DNA of 64,000 nt. Source: Zelopaecilomyces penicillatus (lineage: Eukaryota; Ascomycota; Sordariomycetes; Hypocreales; Pseudodiploosporaceae). Below are positions 21,771 through 32,576 of the stretch, piece by piece; within the stretch, counting starts at the first letter, position 1, and each line of letters opens with the position of its first letter. A model generated the notes under the pieces. That model did not search any database, was not told the origin of the DNA, and saw only the letters and a program-made list of their open reading frames with translations. The translations under genes were made by a program, and so were the position numbers. Location of the stretch: assembly GCA_005765155.1 (NCBI GenBank), contig VCCP01000003.1:5704001-5768000 (forward strand). Reading direction: 5' to 3'.

Positions 21771-22863
21771 CTTGACAACTCTAGATTGACTCGTTTATTA
21801 CACCCACAACGAAACAGCAAGTTACAGTAGTCAATGATCCTGAAGTTTAGATCACGAAAACTCTCAAAAAGCCTACAAAACCAAGTGTCGCACACACTTC
21901 TCAATGATGACGAGATGAAGACGACATTCCAAGCTCCTCTCGTCCTGTCACAAACAAGCCCCCCTCACCCCACATGTTCACTCACATTTCATCTGCAAGC
22001 ACGCATGTTACGCCAGAAAAAGCGGCGACTGAAAGAAGAGAGCAAAATTGCATTAATTACACTAACAAAACCCCTTCGGTAAAATGCAACTTTCCTATTT
22101 TTGTTTTTCTCTCTCCTCTCTGCATTTTGCCGAGTCAGATGCTTCTTTTTTTCTCCCATACAGTAGGATCCTAGTTGGTGGTGGCCTGCACAGCTGAGAT
22201 CTTGTCTCAACTACAGTGGGACAACAGCATCATGCTTGCTTATTTGTCTGTTTAGTGGTTCGCTTAAAAGAAAGTGCCGACTCGGCATTGTGATGGACGG
22301 ACCTTGTGTCGATAAAGTATCATCGGCTCATGAATAGCGCTAGTACATATATAGTGACGACTTCGTTGTTTTCAGTTTCGGGGTGGGTACTGACTCATGA
22401 TGTCTTCATGATGGGGGAGCTTGCAAAGCAAAGTGTGGAAACAAGATCTGGATATTCGTGGCTTACCGGTACTTTCATTTTGATAAAGTGGTATCTATTA
22501 GTCATTACCATATAGATGGATGTCACAGATCCTGCAAAGACTACTACTATGTAATAGAAATGAAGAAAAAAAGCAACTCTTCTTGTGATTGATCCACTGT
22601 GTAACCTTTTTTGTCTACCAGTTACGCTACTCTGAATATTATGACAACTAATGGTATCAATATCCCCGAATTTGTTTCACAGACAATCACCCAGGATAAG
22701 CTACTCAAACAACTCCCGACCCCCGGTGCCGGAATAGCGTGGGACCTACAAGTACAAAGCAATCGAATCACAAGTCCCAATGCAACCCCTGGGGTCTGGA
22801 ACATCCAAAGACATCATCTCTCACGCACTAATATACTATTTACTCCGTAGGTACTAGGTGTAA
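21771..22863. other. carB promoter / carRA 3' flank, no gene seen
   Basis: This 1.1-kb spacer between carRA and carB, both on the minus strand, should contain the carB promoter. No opsin-like or other coding sequence is present; the longest frames are under 85 codons. Confidence 0.6.
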
Positions 22864-25002
22864 TTACGCCGCACAACACATCGCCCCCCACGCAACCCAA
22901 AGCCTGCGCCAGATCGGCAACTTCAGCTTGCCCTTGCCAGCTCTGTCTTCGCTCGGCCGCAGGCGCAGTCGCTTGCCAATTGCCATGTAGCTGTCAACTA
23001 CCGTGCGGACCGGCCCTCTCACTTGTGCGGGAAGCTCAGCAATGGCGTCAACGGTGAGGGCGTAAGCCTCGTCCGCCTTGTCGAGCATTCTGAACCGGAG
23101 TTTGGCAATAATATCCGGGTGGTGATGGGGGTTTGAGACCACGTCGACGGGCGCCAGGCCGCTCTCGCTTAGCCAGGATGTCGGCATGTATACTCGGCCG
23201 ATGGCTGCGTCGTCCGCGACGTCGCGCGCAATGTTGACGTATTGCAGAGCGCGGCCCATTTGTTCGCCGGCTTTGATGATGTGGCCCTTTTGTCGGGCGC
23301 TCATGTGGGGTGATGATGGTGTGGATGGGTAGTGTGCGAAGACGAGCTCGAGCATGGAGGCGGCAACGGAGCCGGCAACGTTGTCTGCGTACTCCTCCAG
23401 GTCCTCCTCTGTGGCGATTGGAAAGGATTCTTTCTCGAAAGAGAAACTGAGATCAGTCTCAAATCCGTCTAGGAGGCGGAGCAGCGGGTCAATCGTCAGA
23501 CGAGAAGCAGGAAGCAACGCAATTGAGGCCTGAAGTGGCGATTCGGTGGCGATGCTCTTCTCATTCTGTGTTTTGGGTGCATCAGAGCAAGCCGGCTTCG
23601 CAAAATGACTTCTCAATTCGCGACAGCATAACTCTATCGCACTGGAAGCTGCCTCACGGTCTGGTGCTTCGTCTACCAGATCGTCTATGACGCGGCAGAA
23701 TGAGTACCTATCACACATAATCAGTTACCCCTTCTCATACTGGAGCTCAAGATCTTTGTCGAGCGTTGAGATGGGGGAAAGCATACAGCAGCAGCAAATC
23801 AATACGCAGGCAGCCCTGAAACATGGCGCTGCCCATGTACATGCTTTGACTCTTTCGAGAGACAACCCCGACTGCGCTTGTTAAGCCTCGAAGGAAATCC
23901 TGGCTGCGCGAGTCTGGCCGATCGAAGATATAAGACACCACGAGTTCGCGGATAGATGGAAAGTGCCTGACTGTCTCTGGCGCGCTGGCAATGTTGTACT
24001 CTGCAATGGCGACGGCGTGGTCAAATGCGACAAGGCCGAGAATAATCATGATGTTTGTGACGAAGAAGAACAGAGCCTCTCTAAATAGAGGTATCAGCTC
24101 TCATCTCGTTGAATTGGCCTTGACATTGAGTGAAGAGGGAAGGGCATCTATAACTTACTCAAACTCAAGTGCGCCCCATACTCTAAAATCCAGTTTGGTG
24201 TTGTGTTCAATTACCCAAGTGCCACGCTGCAGGGCTAGATTATCTACCATGCATAGATAAAAAGACGGAATTCCAATGGCGAGGAGGATGTCTTTGCGTG
24301 GTAGTGCCACGAGAAACCGGCAGCACAAAACCCTGAGGTCGAAGCATGTTAATTTGTCTGTATAGTCTCAAGAACAAACAACAGATAAAACTCACCACTG
24401 TAGTAGAACCACTGGGGATACCCAAAGTAGAATCAGACCCAGATAAGTATACTTCCCACCGTACCAGAAACACGCAACACCAGACAGCAGTGCACCACAG
24501 ATGACCAGCGTCACCAGAGACGGAAGCATCCGCCGCTTAGATGACGGTTCCAAGTACGCCGGTAGCACAAGCCGCTTGGTCAAGATGACATAGAGGAGTC
24601 CTGTATTGTAAGTCTGGATGACGAAGAAGAAGACTTCTTCAAGAGGAATGGAGAAGAGAGTTGCGCCGGCCACGGCATCAGGAGGGTAGGACCATACTTT
24701 GTTGCGGACGAGGTATGAGTCCCACGGTGTTGTAGCGACGACTGCAATCTGCGACGGAGTTTAGCACAATGATATCCAAAAACTTCGTGAAACTAGAAAA
24801 GTTGGGAAGTGATTTACCGTTATGAGTGTAAATATTTTGGAAACTTCAAGTTTCGTAAAGAACGGCCAGTAGAGTGCTGTCATGCACAAAGCTGGAGGAA
24901 TTGTCCACGTAAAGTGGCTAGAAATGATTGAGCTTTTGGGTTTATAAAAAGAGAAGAATTGGACTAACAAAACACTTACACGAACCAGTAGTCATACCCC
25001 AT
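22864..25002 (-). CDS. carRA: Bifunctional lycopene cyclase / phytoene synthase
   Basis: Six exons, complement(join(22864..23707,23787..24080,24159..24332,24396..24748,24818..24917,24980..25002)), encode 595 aa, close to the size of known fungal homologues. The N-terminal 240 residues are a multi-helix lycopene cyclase (CarR) region, starting MGYDYWFVHFTWTIPP and including IPLEEVFFFVIQT and a second repeat with ALEFEEALFFFVTN. The C-terminal phytoene synthase (CarA) part carries SFCRVIDDLVDE (about 317-327) and the second Asp-rich motif ARDVADDAAIGR, which bind prenyl diphosphate through Mg. It condenses two GGPP to phytoene and later cyclises lycopene ends. The gene is divergent from carX and followed by carB. 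Confidence 0.96.
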
Positions 25003-25933
25003 AATGAGTGACTGGAATGAAATGAATTGAATTTACTCAGAGTAAACTGCTGTGATGGATTATTTTTGACTTGATGTTTTAAGCATCAGATTCTATTCAT
25101 CCTTAATTAAGAGATGATTCTGTGAGATTGCACACTCTTTTGCAATACTTCACGCTTGACCCAATATGACGATGTGCCACCCACACATGCTCTGCTTTGA
25201 TTGCCGGCTTTTGTTTCTGGCATGGTGAGGGCAATTAACAGATATTACCCACAATCACAGCCTGACAGGGATGGCAGAGTCCATGTCCATGTCCATGTAC
25301 AGTAGCATCCCCCCACCTCTCCTCATCCTTGTCCGCAGGGTCCAATACGGCATTCGGCATCGTCAATCAAGAAAAAGTCGTGGCGACCTGAATCGCATTA
25401 ATCTCCTCCAATAACAGCCCGTTCCCATGCCTCCCGCTTATACATATGTACAAGATATGGCCGAATGAGAAAAAAGGGCTAGATACTACGTAGTTAGCAA
25501 GATTTTTTATCTTTGTGGGGCGGGTGATCCATACAACGCCAGGTTACACGGCATAGCAAAAGTCAACACACTACTACAAGTGGCAAGCTGAGAAAATCCC
25601 ACCTTGCCAATGTGATGAGATGATGCGAAGAAAGGAAAAGGAAAAGGGAAAAGAGGACTATCAGCACCAGAATAGCGGTGTGGCTGAGACCATATTCCCC
25701 ACTTGGCATCTTTTATTCTGGAAGAAGCAAAAGCGATATTACGTAGGTGCAAACGACGATTGTTCTGTCTCTGTTGGAAAAGATGGGGCCCATACGGATT
25801 GGGGATATGCTCACGCTGTCGACCGCAAACGGAAACTCAAGTCCTGCGTTGTAAAGCCCGCTGATTTTGCAGCTTTGTTTGGTGAAAAGGTGGTTTCAAT
25901 AACAAAAAACTCACTTTCTGATGAACAGTAGCG
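25003..25933. promoter_or_regulatory. Shared divergent promoter of carRA and carX
   Basis: The 931 bp between the ATGs of carRA (-) and carX (+) must hold both promoters, as in the Fusarium carotenoid cluster. It contains a TCCATG direct repeat (three units, about 25280-25297). An open frame of about 100 codons at 25620-25931 starts in purine-rich sequence and shows no domain; I treat it as untranslated. No experimentally known element can be assigned by eye. Confidence 0.6.
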
Positions 25934-27913
25934 ATGGGAAACGGCGAAATCCCAAAAAAGCACCCGTGAGTCAGTTGTCTCTCGTCTGAGTAAGGTAACT
26001 CGTTTCTTACTGAGTGGGTTTCCCTTTATTTAGCTTCCTTGAAGGCAACTATGCCCCCATTCAAGAGGAGCAAAACTTGCAAGAGTGTATCATACAAGGA
26101 ACGATTCCGGATGAGCTCATCGGAGGACAGTATGTACGCAACGGCGGTAATCCGCTGAGCTACAACGGGCTTGAACACGAGTTTCACTGGTTCGACGGCC
26201 ATGGCATGCTCAACGCCGTCTACTTCAGTCCCTCACAAAGCGAAAAGGGACAAGATTCTAGCGCTGGCGGCAAAGTCAAAGCCTTCTTTAGCAATCGCTT
26301 CATCCTCACAGATGTCTATCTCGCAGAACGCAGGTTCACAAACCTCAGCTCTCCCATCGTGCCGAGCCTGTCGCCCATGATCAACCTGTCATCTCCTACA
26401 CTTACAGTGCTTGGTAACATTATACGAGCGGTTTTCATAGTTGTCTGGTCGTTTTGGAGTCGCTCGATGAGAGCTATTAAGCGGATTAGTGTGGTTAACA
26501 CGAACATCATGTTTCATGGAAACCGGGCCTTGGCGTTTTGTGAGAGTGGTCCTCCGATGCGGGTTATGCTTCCGGAGTTGACGACAGCTGGGTGGTTTGA
26601 TGGTAAGGAGGTGGAAGGGGAGGAGATTGGAAGTCCGGCTGATATGACGGTTTCTTCTGGGTTCTCGGCCAAGGGGTTCCTTGGGTTCTTTCAAGAATGG
26701 ACGACAGGACATGTAAGAAAGTGTCGACTCTGCGCTATATTAACATTCTGACTAACAGACTTGGACGACATAGCCACACATTGACCCCGTCACAGGGGAG
26801 ATGATGGTCTTCCATTCTTCCTTCATTCCACCATTTATTCGCTACTCTGTTCTAGCCGGAACAAAAGCCAGCTCACATCCTACACGCAACCTGTTTAGCA
26901 AAGCCGTCCCTGGCCTCTCATCACCAAAAATGATGCACGACTTTGGCGTCTCCCGAGAACACACAATCATCATCGACATGCCACTGTCACTGAACCCACT
27001 CAACGTGCTCATCGGGAAACCTATCATCTCATCCAACCTACAGGGACAAACCCGGTTCGGCGTGTTCCCTCGCCACGCACCGCAAGATGTTCAATGGTTT
27101 GTCACTGACCCCTGTTGCATCTTTCATACGGTCCACGGCTGGGAAGAAAAGAAGAAAGTGCTTGATGGCCGAAAAGCCACTGTCAATTTCCTCGCGTGTC
27201 GGATGAACCGGCCTACGATTGTCTATTCAGTAGGCAATCTTGTTTCGCCTACCGGGAGACCCGATCCCGCAGAAGACGATGCTCATCTTTACTATTACCA
27301 GTTTGCTGTTGGCAGTGCCAATAACCAAATCACACAGCAGTGGGGGTTGAGTGCCATACAATTTGATTTCCCTCACGTACCAGCACATCTCACAATGTCA
27401 GCTACAAAGTTCATCTACGGCTCTTCAGTGGCACGAAAAAACCACATTCAATCCTTTGAAGATGACCTCAAAATCAGCAGTCTCGTCAAGGTCAATGTGG
27501 CAGAGCTCATCAACCGAGGCATAAAAAACCCTCCGACACCAGTATCCGGCTGCGTCGACAACCGGACCATTGACGAAATCATTGCATCCACCGACTCCGA
27601 GGATCCTATCCAGATATTCGCCATGCCAGAAGGCTACTTCGCGCAAGAATGTGTCTTTGTGCCTCGCAAAGGAGCCACATCAGAAGATGATGGCTATCTG
27701 CTAACGTTTGTATTTGACGAGGCGCAGCTTGATGAGCAAGGAAATGCACCCGATGATGCCAAGAGTGAGTTTTGGGTTATTGACGCGAAGAATATGAAGG
27801 ATGTGGTGCTGCGTGTTGTGCTGCCACAGCGAGTGCCGTATGGATTGCATGGGTTTTGGTTTAGCAAGGAGGATATTGCGAATCAGCGGCCAGTAGATAA
27901 ATTGCGTACTTGA
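25934..27913 (+). CDS. carX: Carotenoid cleavage oxygenase (CarX type)
   Basis: Three exons, join(25934..25965,26034..26712,26774..27913), encode 616 aa. The first exon gives MGNGEIPKKH plus two bases of a Pro codon. This is an RPE65/ACO-family non-haem iron dioxygenase. The N-terminus has the family blocks GQYVRNGGNP and HEFHWFDGHGML. The four iron-ligand histidines can be placed: His237 in TGHPHIDP, one in MHDFGVSREH, one in FHTVHGWEE, and one near the C-terminus in PYGLHGFWF. In Fusarium the CarX enzyme splits beta-carotene symmetrically to retinal. Assignment to CarX rather than another cleavage oxygenase rests mainly on the divergent position next to carRA. The last exon uses mostly C-ending codons and ends soon after the final His, as usual. 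Confidence 0.92.
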
Positions 27914-28331
27914 CTTTTTGCATATAAACTCAATACCGTCTCTAAAGTAGCATCACCAGTTGAATGTACACACACATACTAATACCGGACTTTGCTATAT
28001 ATCTCCACATGTTTTGCATTCATCATGCCAATTTCATGTATCACTGCATATGCCCTTTTAAAAAAAGAAAAATGTAGATACTGCCCCGATTGTGGCCCAA
28101 CGCTAGTCAGTCCTCAGAAGTGGATGCAGACAGCGGGGTCATGTGTTTTGGTGTCTGATGTCTCAGATGACGATAGTTGATAATCAATTGTGATTTCACC
28201 CAAAACTCGATATTGCTGACTGTGTAGTACTCCCAAACTCTGTGGACTCTTGCCTTGCAGCTAGACGAACAGACAGACAGTTATCACGAACCCCCCCCCA
28301 ATCATCAAACCTGCATCACTAAACCCGCATC
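27914..28331. other. Short intergenic region, no gene seen
   Basis: About 420 bp between carX and the next co-directional gene. The last 80 bp are C/A-rich leader-like sequence. Nothing else is seen. Confidence 0.55.
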
Positions 28332-29361
28332 ATGACGACTCCCAATCCTGCCCCTCCCCCTCACCCATCCGACGACGACCCCATCGTCATCGCCAAACCC
28401 CCATGGACCCTCACCGGCGACTTCTACCTCCTATCCCACTGGATCTCCGGCGCCCAGGCCGCAAACTTCCCTTCTTCCATAGCGTACTCACCTCTTGAAG
28501 CCGCATCCCAGTTTGGCGATGCCGCGACTAGCCGCCCCGTCGGAGGCATCGCCATGATCCAAATCATTCGGTATCGCGAGTCGCCTGTCGGTCCTTACGA
28601 TGAGCTGGCCATTCTGCCGGGCACGTTTGAATGGTCAAGGGAGGGGCCAGACGGCCAGCGTACGACGAGTCGGAATTTAAAGATTTCTCGCATGTATGTT
28701 TCACAAAAGCATACCTGCTATAACGGGAGAGCCAGTAAGTGTTTTGTTACCCTTCATTCTTTCTCATAATATCCCTGTATGATTCTGGTCAACAAGCATT
28801 ATAAAATGTGCACTCTTCACCTAAAAAAAAAACACCACAACAAAAAGTCCTGATCTAATACGTAAATGATTTCACCACTTAGACTGGAACATCCCAAAAC
28901 ACCCCGCCCGGTTCGAATGGACAGAAAACCCCAACAAATCTCTAACCGTCCGCGTCTTCCCTCACGACACCTCCACCCCCTCCGATGAGACCGAAGCCAC
29001 CGCCAGCCCGACACCTTTCCTCCAGGCCACCCTGAAACCCGCACCCTACGTTCCCTCATTCCCATTCAACACAAATTGGCTCCGCTACATCGGCGTGGAC
29101 ACCAAAACCGTTCTCCCGCCCCTGCCGCAGGGTAAAGGCAGTCGTGGTGAGCTCCCCGGCACAGACAAATGGTGTAGCATCTTGCCCGCTATTACTGGCG
29201 GTAGCTCTTCGCTCGTTACGGTGGATATGTCACAGCGCGATGAGAAGGGTGAGTGTGCTGCGGAGCATGAGAATTTTTGGCCGGGATTGGGGAGGTGGCA
29301 TGTCGCTATTAAAATGGCCAATGCTACCATGACTCTTGGTCCTCCGGAGGAGACTTGGTAG
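28332..29361 (+). CDS. Acetoacetate-decarboxylase-fold protein (putative)
   Basis: Two exons, join(28332..28734,28883..29361), encode 293 aa; the intron splits an Asn codon between CYNGRA and WNIPKHPARF. After a Pro-rich start comes PPWTLTGDFYLLSHW. Then come VGGIAMIQIIRYRESPVGPYDEL, ISRMYVSQKHTCYNGRANWNIPKH and a second half with FEWTEN and LTVRVFPHD. This order resembles the acetoacetate decarboxylase beta-barrel superfamily as found in uncharacterised fungal proteins. The motif around the Schiff-base lysine of true bacterial decarboxylases is not obvious, so decarboxylase activity should not be assumed. No signal peptide is seen. It follows carX in the same direction, but nothing ties it functionally to carotenoids. 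Confidence 0.7.
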
Positions 29362-30099
29362 TTGTATTGACCATTAGCAACATTTCCAACGCCTGCTTTA
29401 ATGATACACATTCTACCAACTCTTGGCTTTTGTAAATTGTAATAAATGGAAAGAGACATTGCAATACGGTTGCCTATCCGTCAATCCGTTGGCCCAGTAC
29501 TATTAGCCTGACACAAACGCAACAACTCGTTGCCTGTTATTTAATAGGAACGTGTTGACTGGAAACAGGAGATAAAAGCTAATGAATTGGAACTCATCAA
29601 GTTTCGGATGATATGCAAACTGTGGACCGGGCTTTGGTGCCTGTGAGAACCTCGTGCGATACAAAGAGTAGCGTGCATGAGCATATTATCCCACAATATG
29701 TTTCAGTAACAGGCAGACCAACTTCATTCATCATGGCTAGTCGCTGTGGTACATATAGCTCGACACTATACAAACGTAAATCTAGAAATAGTACTCATAA
29801 ACAAGCACGGTTACTCGATACAGACTACTTTAGATGCACTGGCATTCACGGTAAAAGGGTTATGCTTAGGTTTCTGTAAAATATTTCTCTCTTTCTCTCT
29901 CTGAATTATCTGGCCAAATTTCCTTCAAAAATAGGACAAAACATGAAATGCAAACATTGTTGGGAATAAGGAAATAAACTAGTTGACATAGCGCGTCTAG
30001 TGCATGTATGGTCTGAAGTGACATTGAAAATACACATTATCCATCGTCCTAAAGCATCTCAAAGTGACATTTTGCTTCTGTTTCTTCTTCTCCTTTCGC
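29362..30099. other. Convergent spacer, no gene seen
   Basis: The 3' flanks of the ADC-fold gene (+) and the adhesin gene (-). No coding sequence is supported. A CT-rich stretch lies near 29885-29900. Confidence 0.55.
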
Positions 30100-32576
30100 T
30101 TACAGAACCATGACGGCAGCCATGATGGCGAAGCCAAGACCCATGCTGGCACCAACACGGCCAGCACCAGCAATAACTGGGATGCCAGTGTTGACGGGAG
30201 GGATGGGGAAACCGCCGGTGCCAGTAGGGATAGCGCCGGGGGCGGTGGTGATGAAGGGAGGAAGCTCGCCGGGCTGGGTGACAGCGGGAGGAGGAACCTC
30301 ACCAGGCTGGGTGTAAGCAGGAGGAGGGGTCTCGCCAGTAGGAGCCGGGGCAGGTGTAGCATTAGGGGTGCTGAAAGTAACCTGGGGAACGGTGACGGCG
30401 GTGGAGATGTACTTGGTGGTGGTGCTGCCGGGGATGGTAACGCCATCAGAGACGCAAGGCTCAGTAACGGTGGTGGCGATGACAATGGTGGTGTAGTCAG
30501 TCGTGGGAGCCTTGGGGGTGCCGGTGATGGTGATGATCTCAGTAATGGTCTCGGCACCGGTAGCAATGATGGGGTTCTCGGGGATGTAAGGAGCGCAGAC
30601 ACCCTGGAAGTAGGTGATGGCCTCCTTGATGCTATCGCCAGACTCGCCGAATGAGTAGACACAGTGCATGACCCTGTCGACAAACTCCTTGCTGGGGCAG
30701 TAGCAGGCAACATCGGTGTTGTCCTTGCACTCCTTCTTGACCCACAACCAGGTGTTGAGACACTTGGGCAGAACCTCGGGGCAGGGAAGAGGGGCCTCGG
30801 GGGTAGGAGTCTCGGCCGGGGGAGCGGGGGTCTCAGCCGGAGGAGCGGCGGTGTTCTCGGGAACCTTGGTGACAGTCTCGGTGACAGGGCAGATGGTAGT
30901 GCTCAAGGGGACAGTGACAGTAACAACGGCAGGCTCAGTGGGGTTTGAGATGGGGCAGTTGGTGATCTCGGGAGCACAGCTGGTGATGGTCGAGATTGTG
31001 GTGGTGAAGACGGTCGATGTGGTCTGGTAGACGGTGGTGTACGTCTCGGCAGGAGGAGCAGTCTCGGCGGGAGTAGTTCCAGCGGGAGTGGTCTCGGCGG
31101 GAGGAGTGTAAGTCTCGCCAGGAGTGGTGCCAGCGGGAGTAGTCTCTACGGGAGTGGTCTCGGCGGGAGTAGTTCCAGCGGGAGTAGTTCCAGCAGGAGT
31201 GGTCTCGACGGGAGTGGTCTCGCCGGGAGGAGTGTAAGTCTCGGCGGGAGTGGTGCCAGCAGGAGTAGTCTCGACGGGAGTGGTCTCACCGGGAGTGGTG
31301 CCAGCAGGAGTGGTCTCTACGGGAGTGGTCTCTACGGGAGTGGTCTCGGCAGGAGTAGTTCCAGCAGGAGTAGTCTCGGCGGGAGTAGTCTCGGCAGGAG
31401 TGGTCTCACCAGGAGGAGTGTAGGTCTCGGCAGGAGTGGTGCCAGCGGGAGTGGTCTCGACGGGAGTGGTCTCACCGGGAGGAGTGTAGGTCTCACCGGG
31501 AGTAGTTCCAGCAGGAGTGGTCTCGACGGGGGTGGTCTCAGTGGGAGTGGTCTCAGCAGGAGTTGTGCCAGCGGGAGTTGTCTCGGCAGGAGTCGTCTCA
31601 GCGGGAGTCGTCTCAGCAGGAGTCGTCTCGCCAGGAGGAGTATAAGTCTCGCCGGGAGGAGTGTAGGTCTCGGCAGGAGGAGTGTAGGTGTTGGCGGGAG
31701 GAGTGTAAGTGTTGGCGGGAGGAGTGTAAGTGTTGGCGGGAGGAGTGTACTTGGGGGGAGTGTTGCCGCCGTTATTGTCGCAGTCGAATCGGATCTTGTG
31801 GACCTTGGTACGGCACTTGCCCTTGTATCCCTTGTGCTTGGGGTAGACGACGTGGACCTTCTTGGCACCACCACACTGGTTGTTCACAATCTTGGTTCCC
31901 TTCTTGCCACACTTGGAGGAGTGTTTGCAGGTGGAGCCGTCAGGCATGTCGTAGTGGAACTCCAGACGGGCATCGAACTCGGTGGAGACGGTGAACTCGC
32001 GGATGGAGAAGGCGTTGACACCGACGCCGGCCGAGATGGAAGGAGAGTTGTCCTTAGTCTCGGTGCAGTCACCGGAGATGGCGCGGCCCTTGCCAAAGCT
32101 ACGGGCGTGGCCATCACGCTTGTCGAAATCGTTTTCGCAGGTCCAGCCCTTGAAATCGAAGCCAGCGTAGGCGCCAATGTTGCCGAGGTCGAGGTCAGAC
32201 CAGTCCCAGCCACCCTTTTGCTTGTCATCGCACTTGTTGTCAGTGTTGCCGGGGCAGATGAAGGGGTTGGCACCCTTCCAGCCGCCGAGGTTGATGCCGG
32301 CTCCGATCTCGATGCCACCACCCAGGTTGATACCGGCACCGATCTCGAGGCCACCGCCGCCCTTGCCCTTGCCACCGCCGCCGAGGTTGATACCAGCACC
32401 GATACCCAGACCACCGCCCAAGTTGATACCGGCGCCAATTTCAAGACCGCCGCCACGCTGAAAAGAATGGGTTAGTATTGTTTTCGACATAATACTAGTA
32501 ACAGTAAACCGCTTACAGTAGCCAAAACCTGCTCAATGGTGGCCGCAGCCGCCACAACTGCGAGAGTGGACTTCAT
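30100..32576 (-). CDS. MAD1: MAD1-like GPI-anchored adhesin
   Basis: Two exons, complement(join(30100..32457,32517..32576)), encode 805 aa. Exon 1 is a signal peptide of 20 residues (MKSTLAVVAAAATIEQVLAT). Residues 21-79 are glycine-rich with repeats of G-L/I-E/G-IGAGINLGG. Residues 80-250 form a cysteine-containing domain (ICPGN, FKGWTCEND, FDCDNN) as in Metarhizium adhesin MAD1. Residues of about 255-493 are Thr/Pro repeats of the types TTPAE, TTPVE, TTPAG and YTPPGE, probably heavily O-glycosylated. Residues 580-641 hold a CFEM-like cysteine module with seven visible Cys (CPEVLPKC ... GVC). The C-terminus (GASMGLGFAIMAAVMVL) is a GPI-type tail. MAD1 proteins attach spores to surfaces such as insect cuticle. 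The host or surface here is unknown. Confidence 0.85.
31040..31755 (-). repeat. Coding minisatellite of the adhesin (15-bp core)
   Basis: Tandem imperfect units of 15 bp encode TTP-A/V-E/G, interspersed with longer units encoding ETYTPPG or NTYTPPA. The region spans about 240 codons without a frame change. Units differ mostly at silent or Ala/Val/Gly positions, so copy number probably varies between strains by slippage or unequal recombination. Confidence 0.9.
32280..32456 (-). repeat. Glycine-rich coding repeats at the adhesin N-terminus
   Basis: Four near-copies of a unit coding for IGAGINLGG with Leu/Ile/Glu variants lie just after the signal peptide, split by a GKGKGGGG linker. They read through in phase directly from the intron acceptor. 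Confidence 0.8.

Noticed and set aside
25620..25931. 103-codon frame just before carX
   Set aside because: It starts in purine-rich sequence, ends at the carX leader and lacks any family resemblance; more likely promoter or UTR.
29997..32475. Long open frames on both strands across the adhesin repeats (up to about 225 codons)
   Set aside because: They are frame shadows of the 15-bp repeat, which has no stops in several frames. Their products are low-complexity and have no signal peptide or domain.
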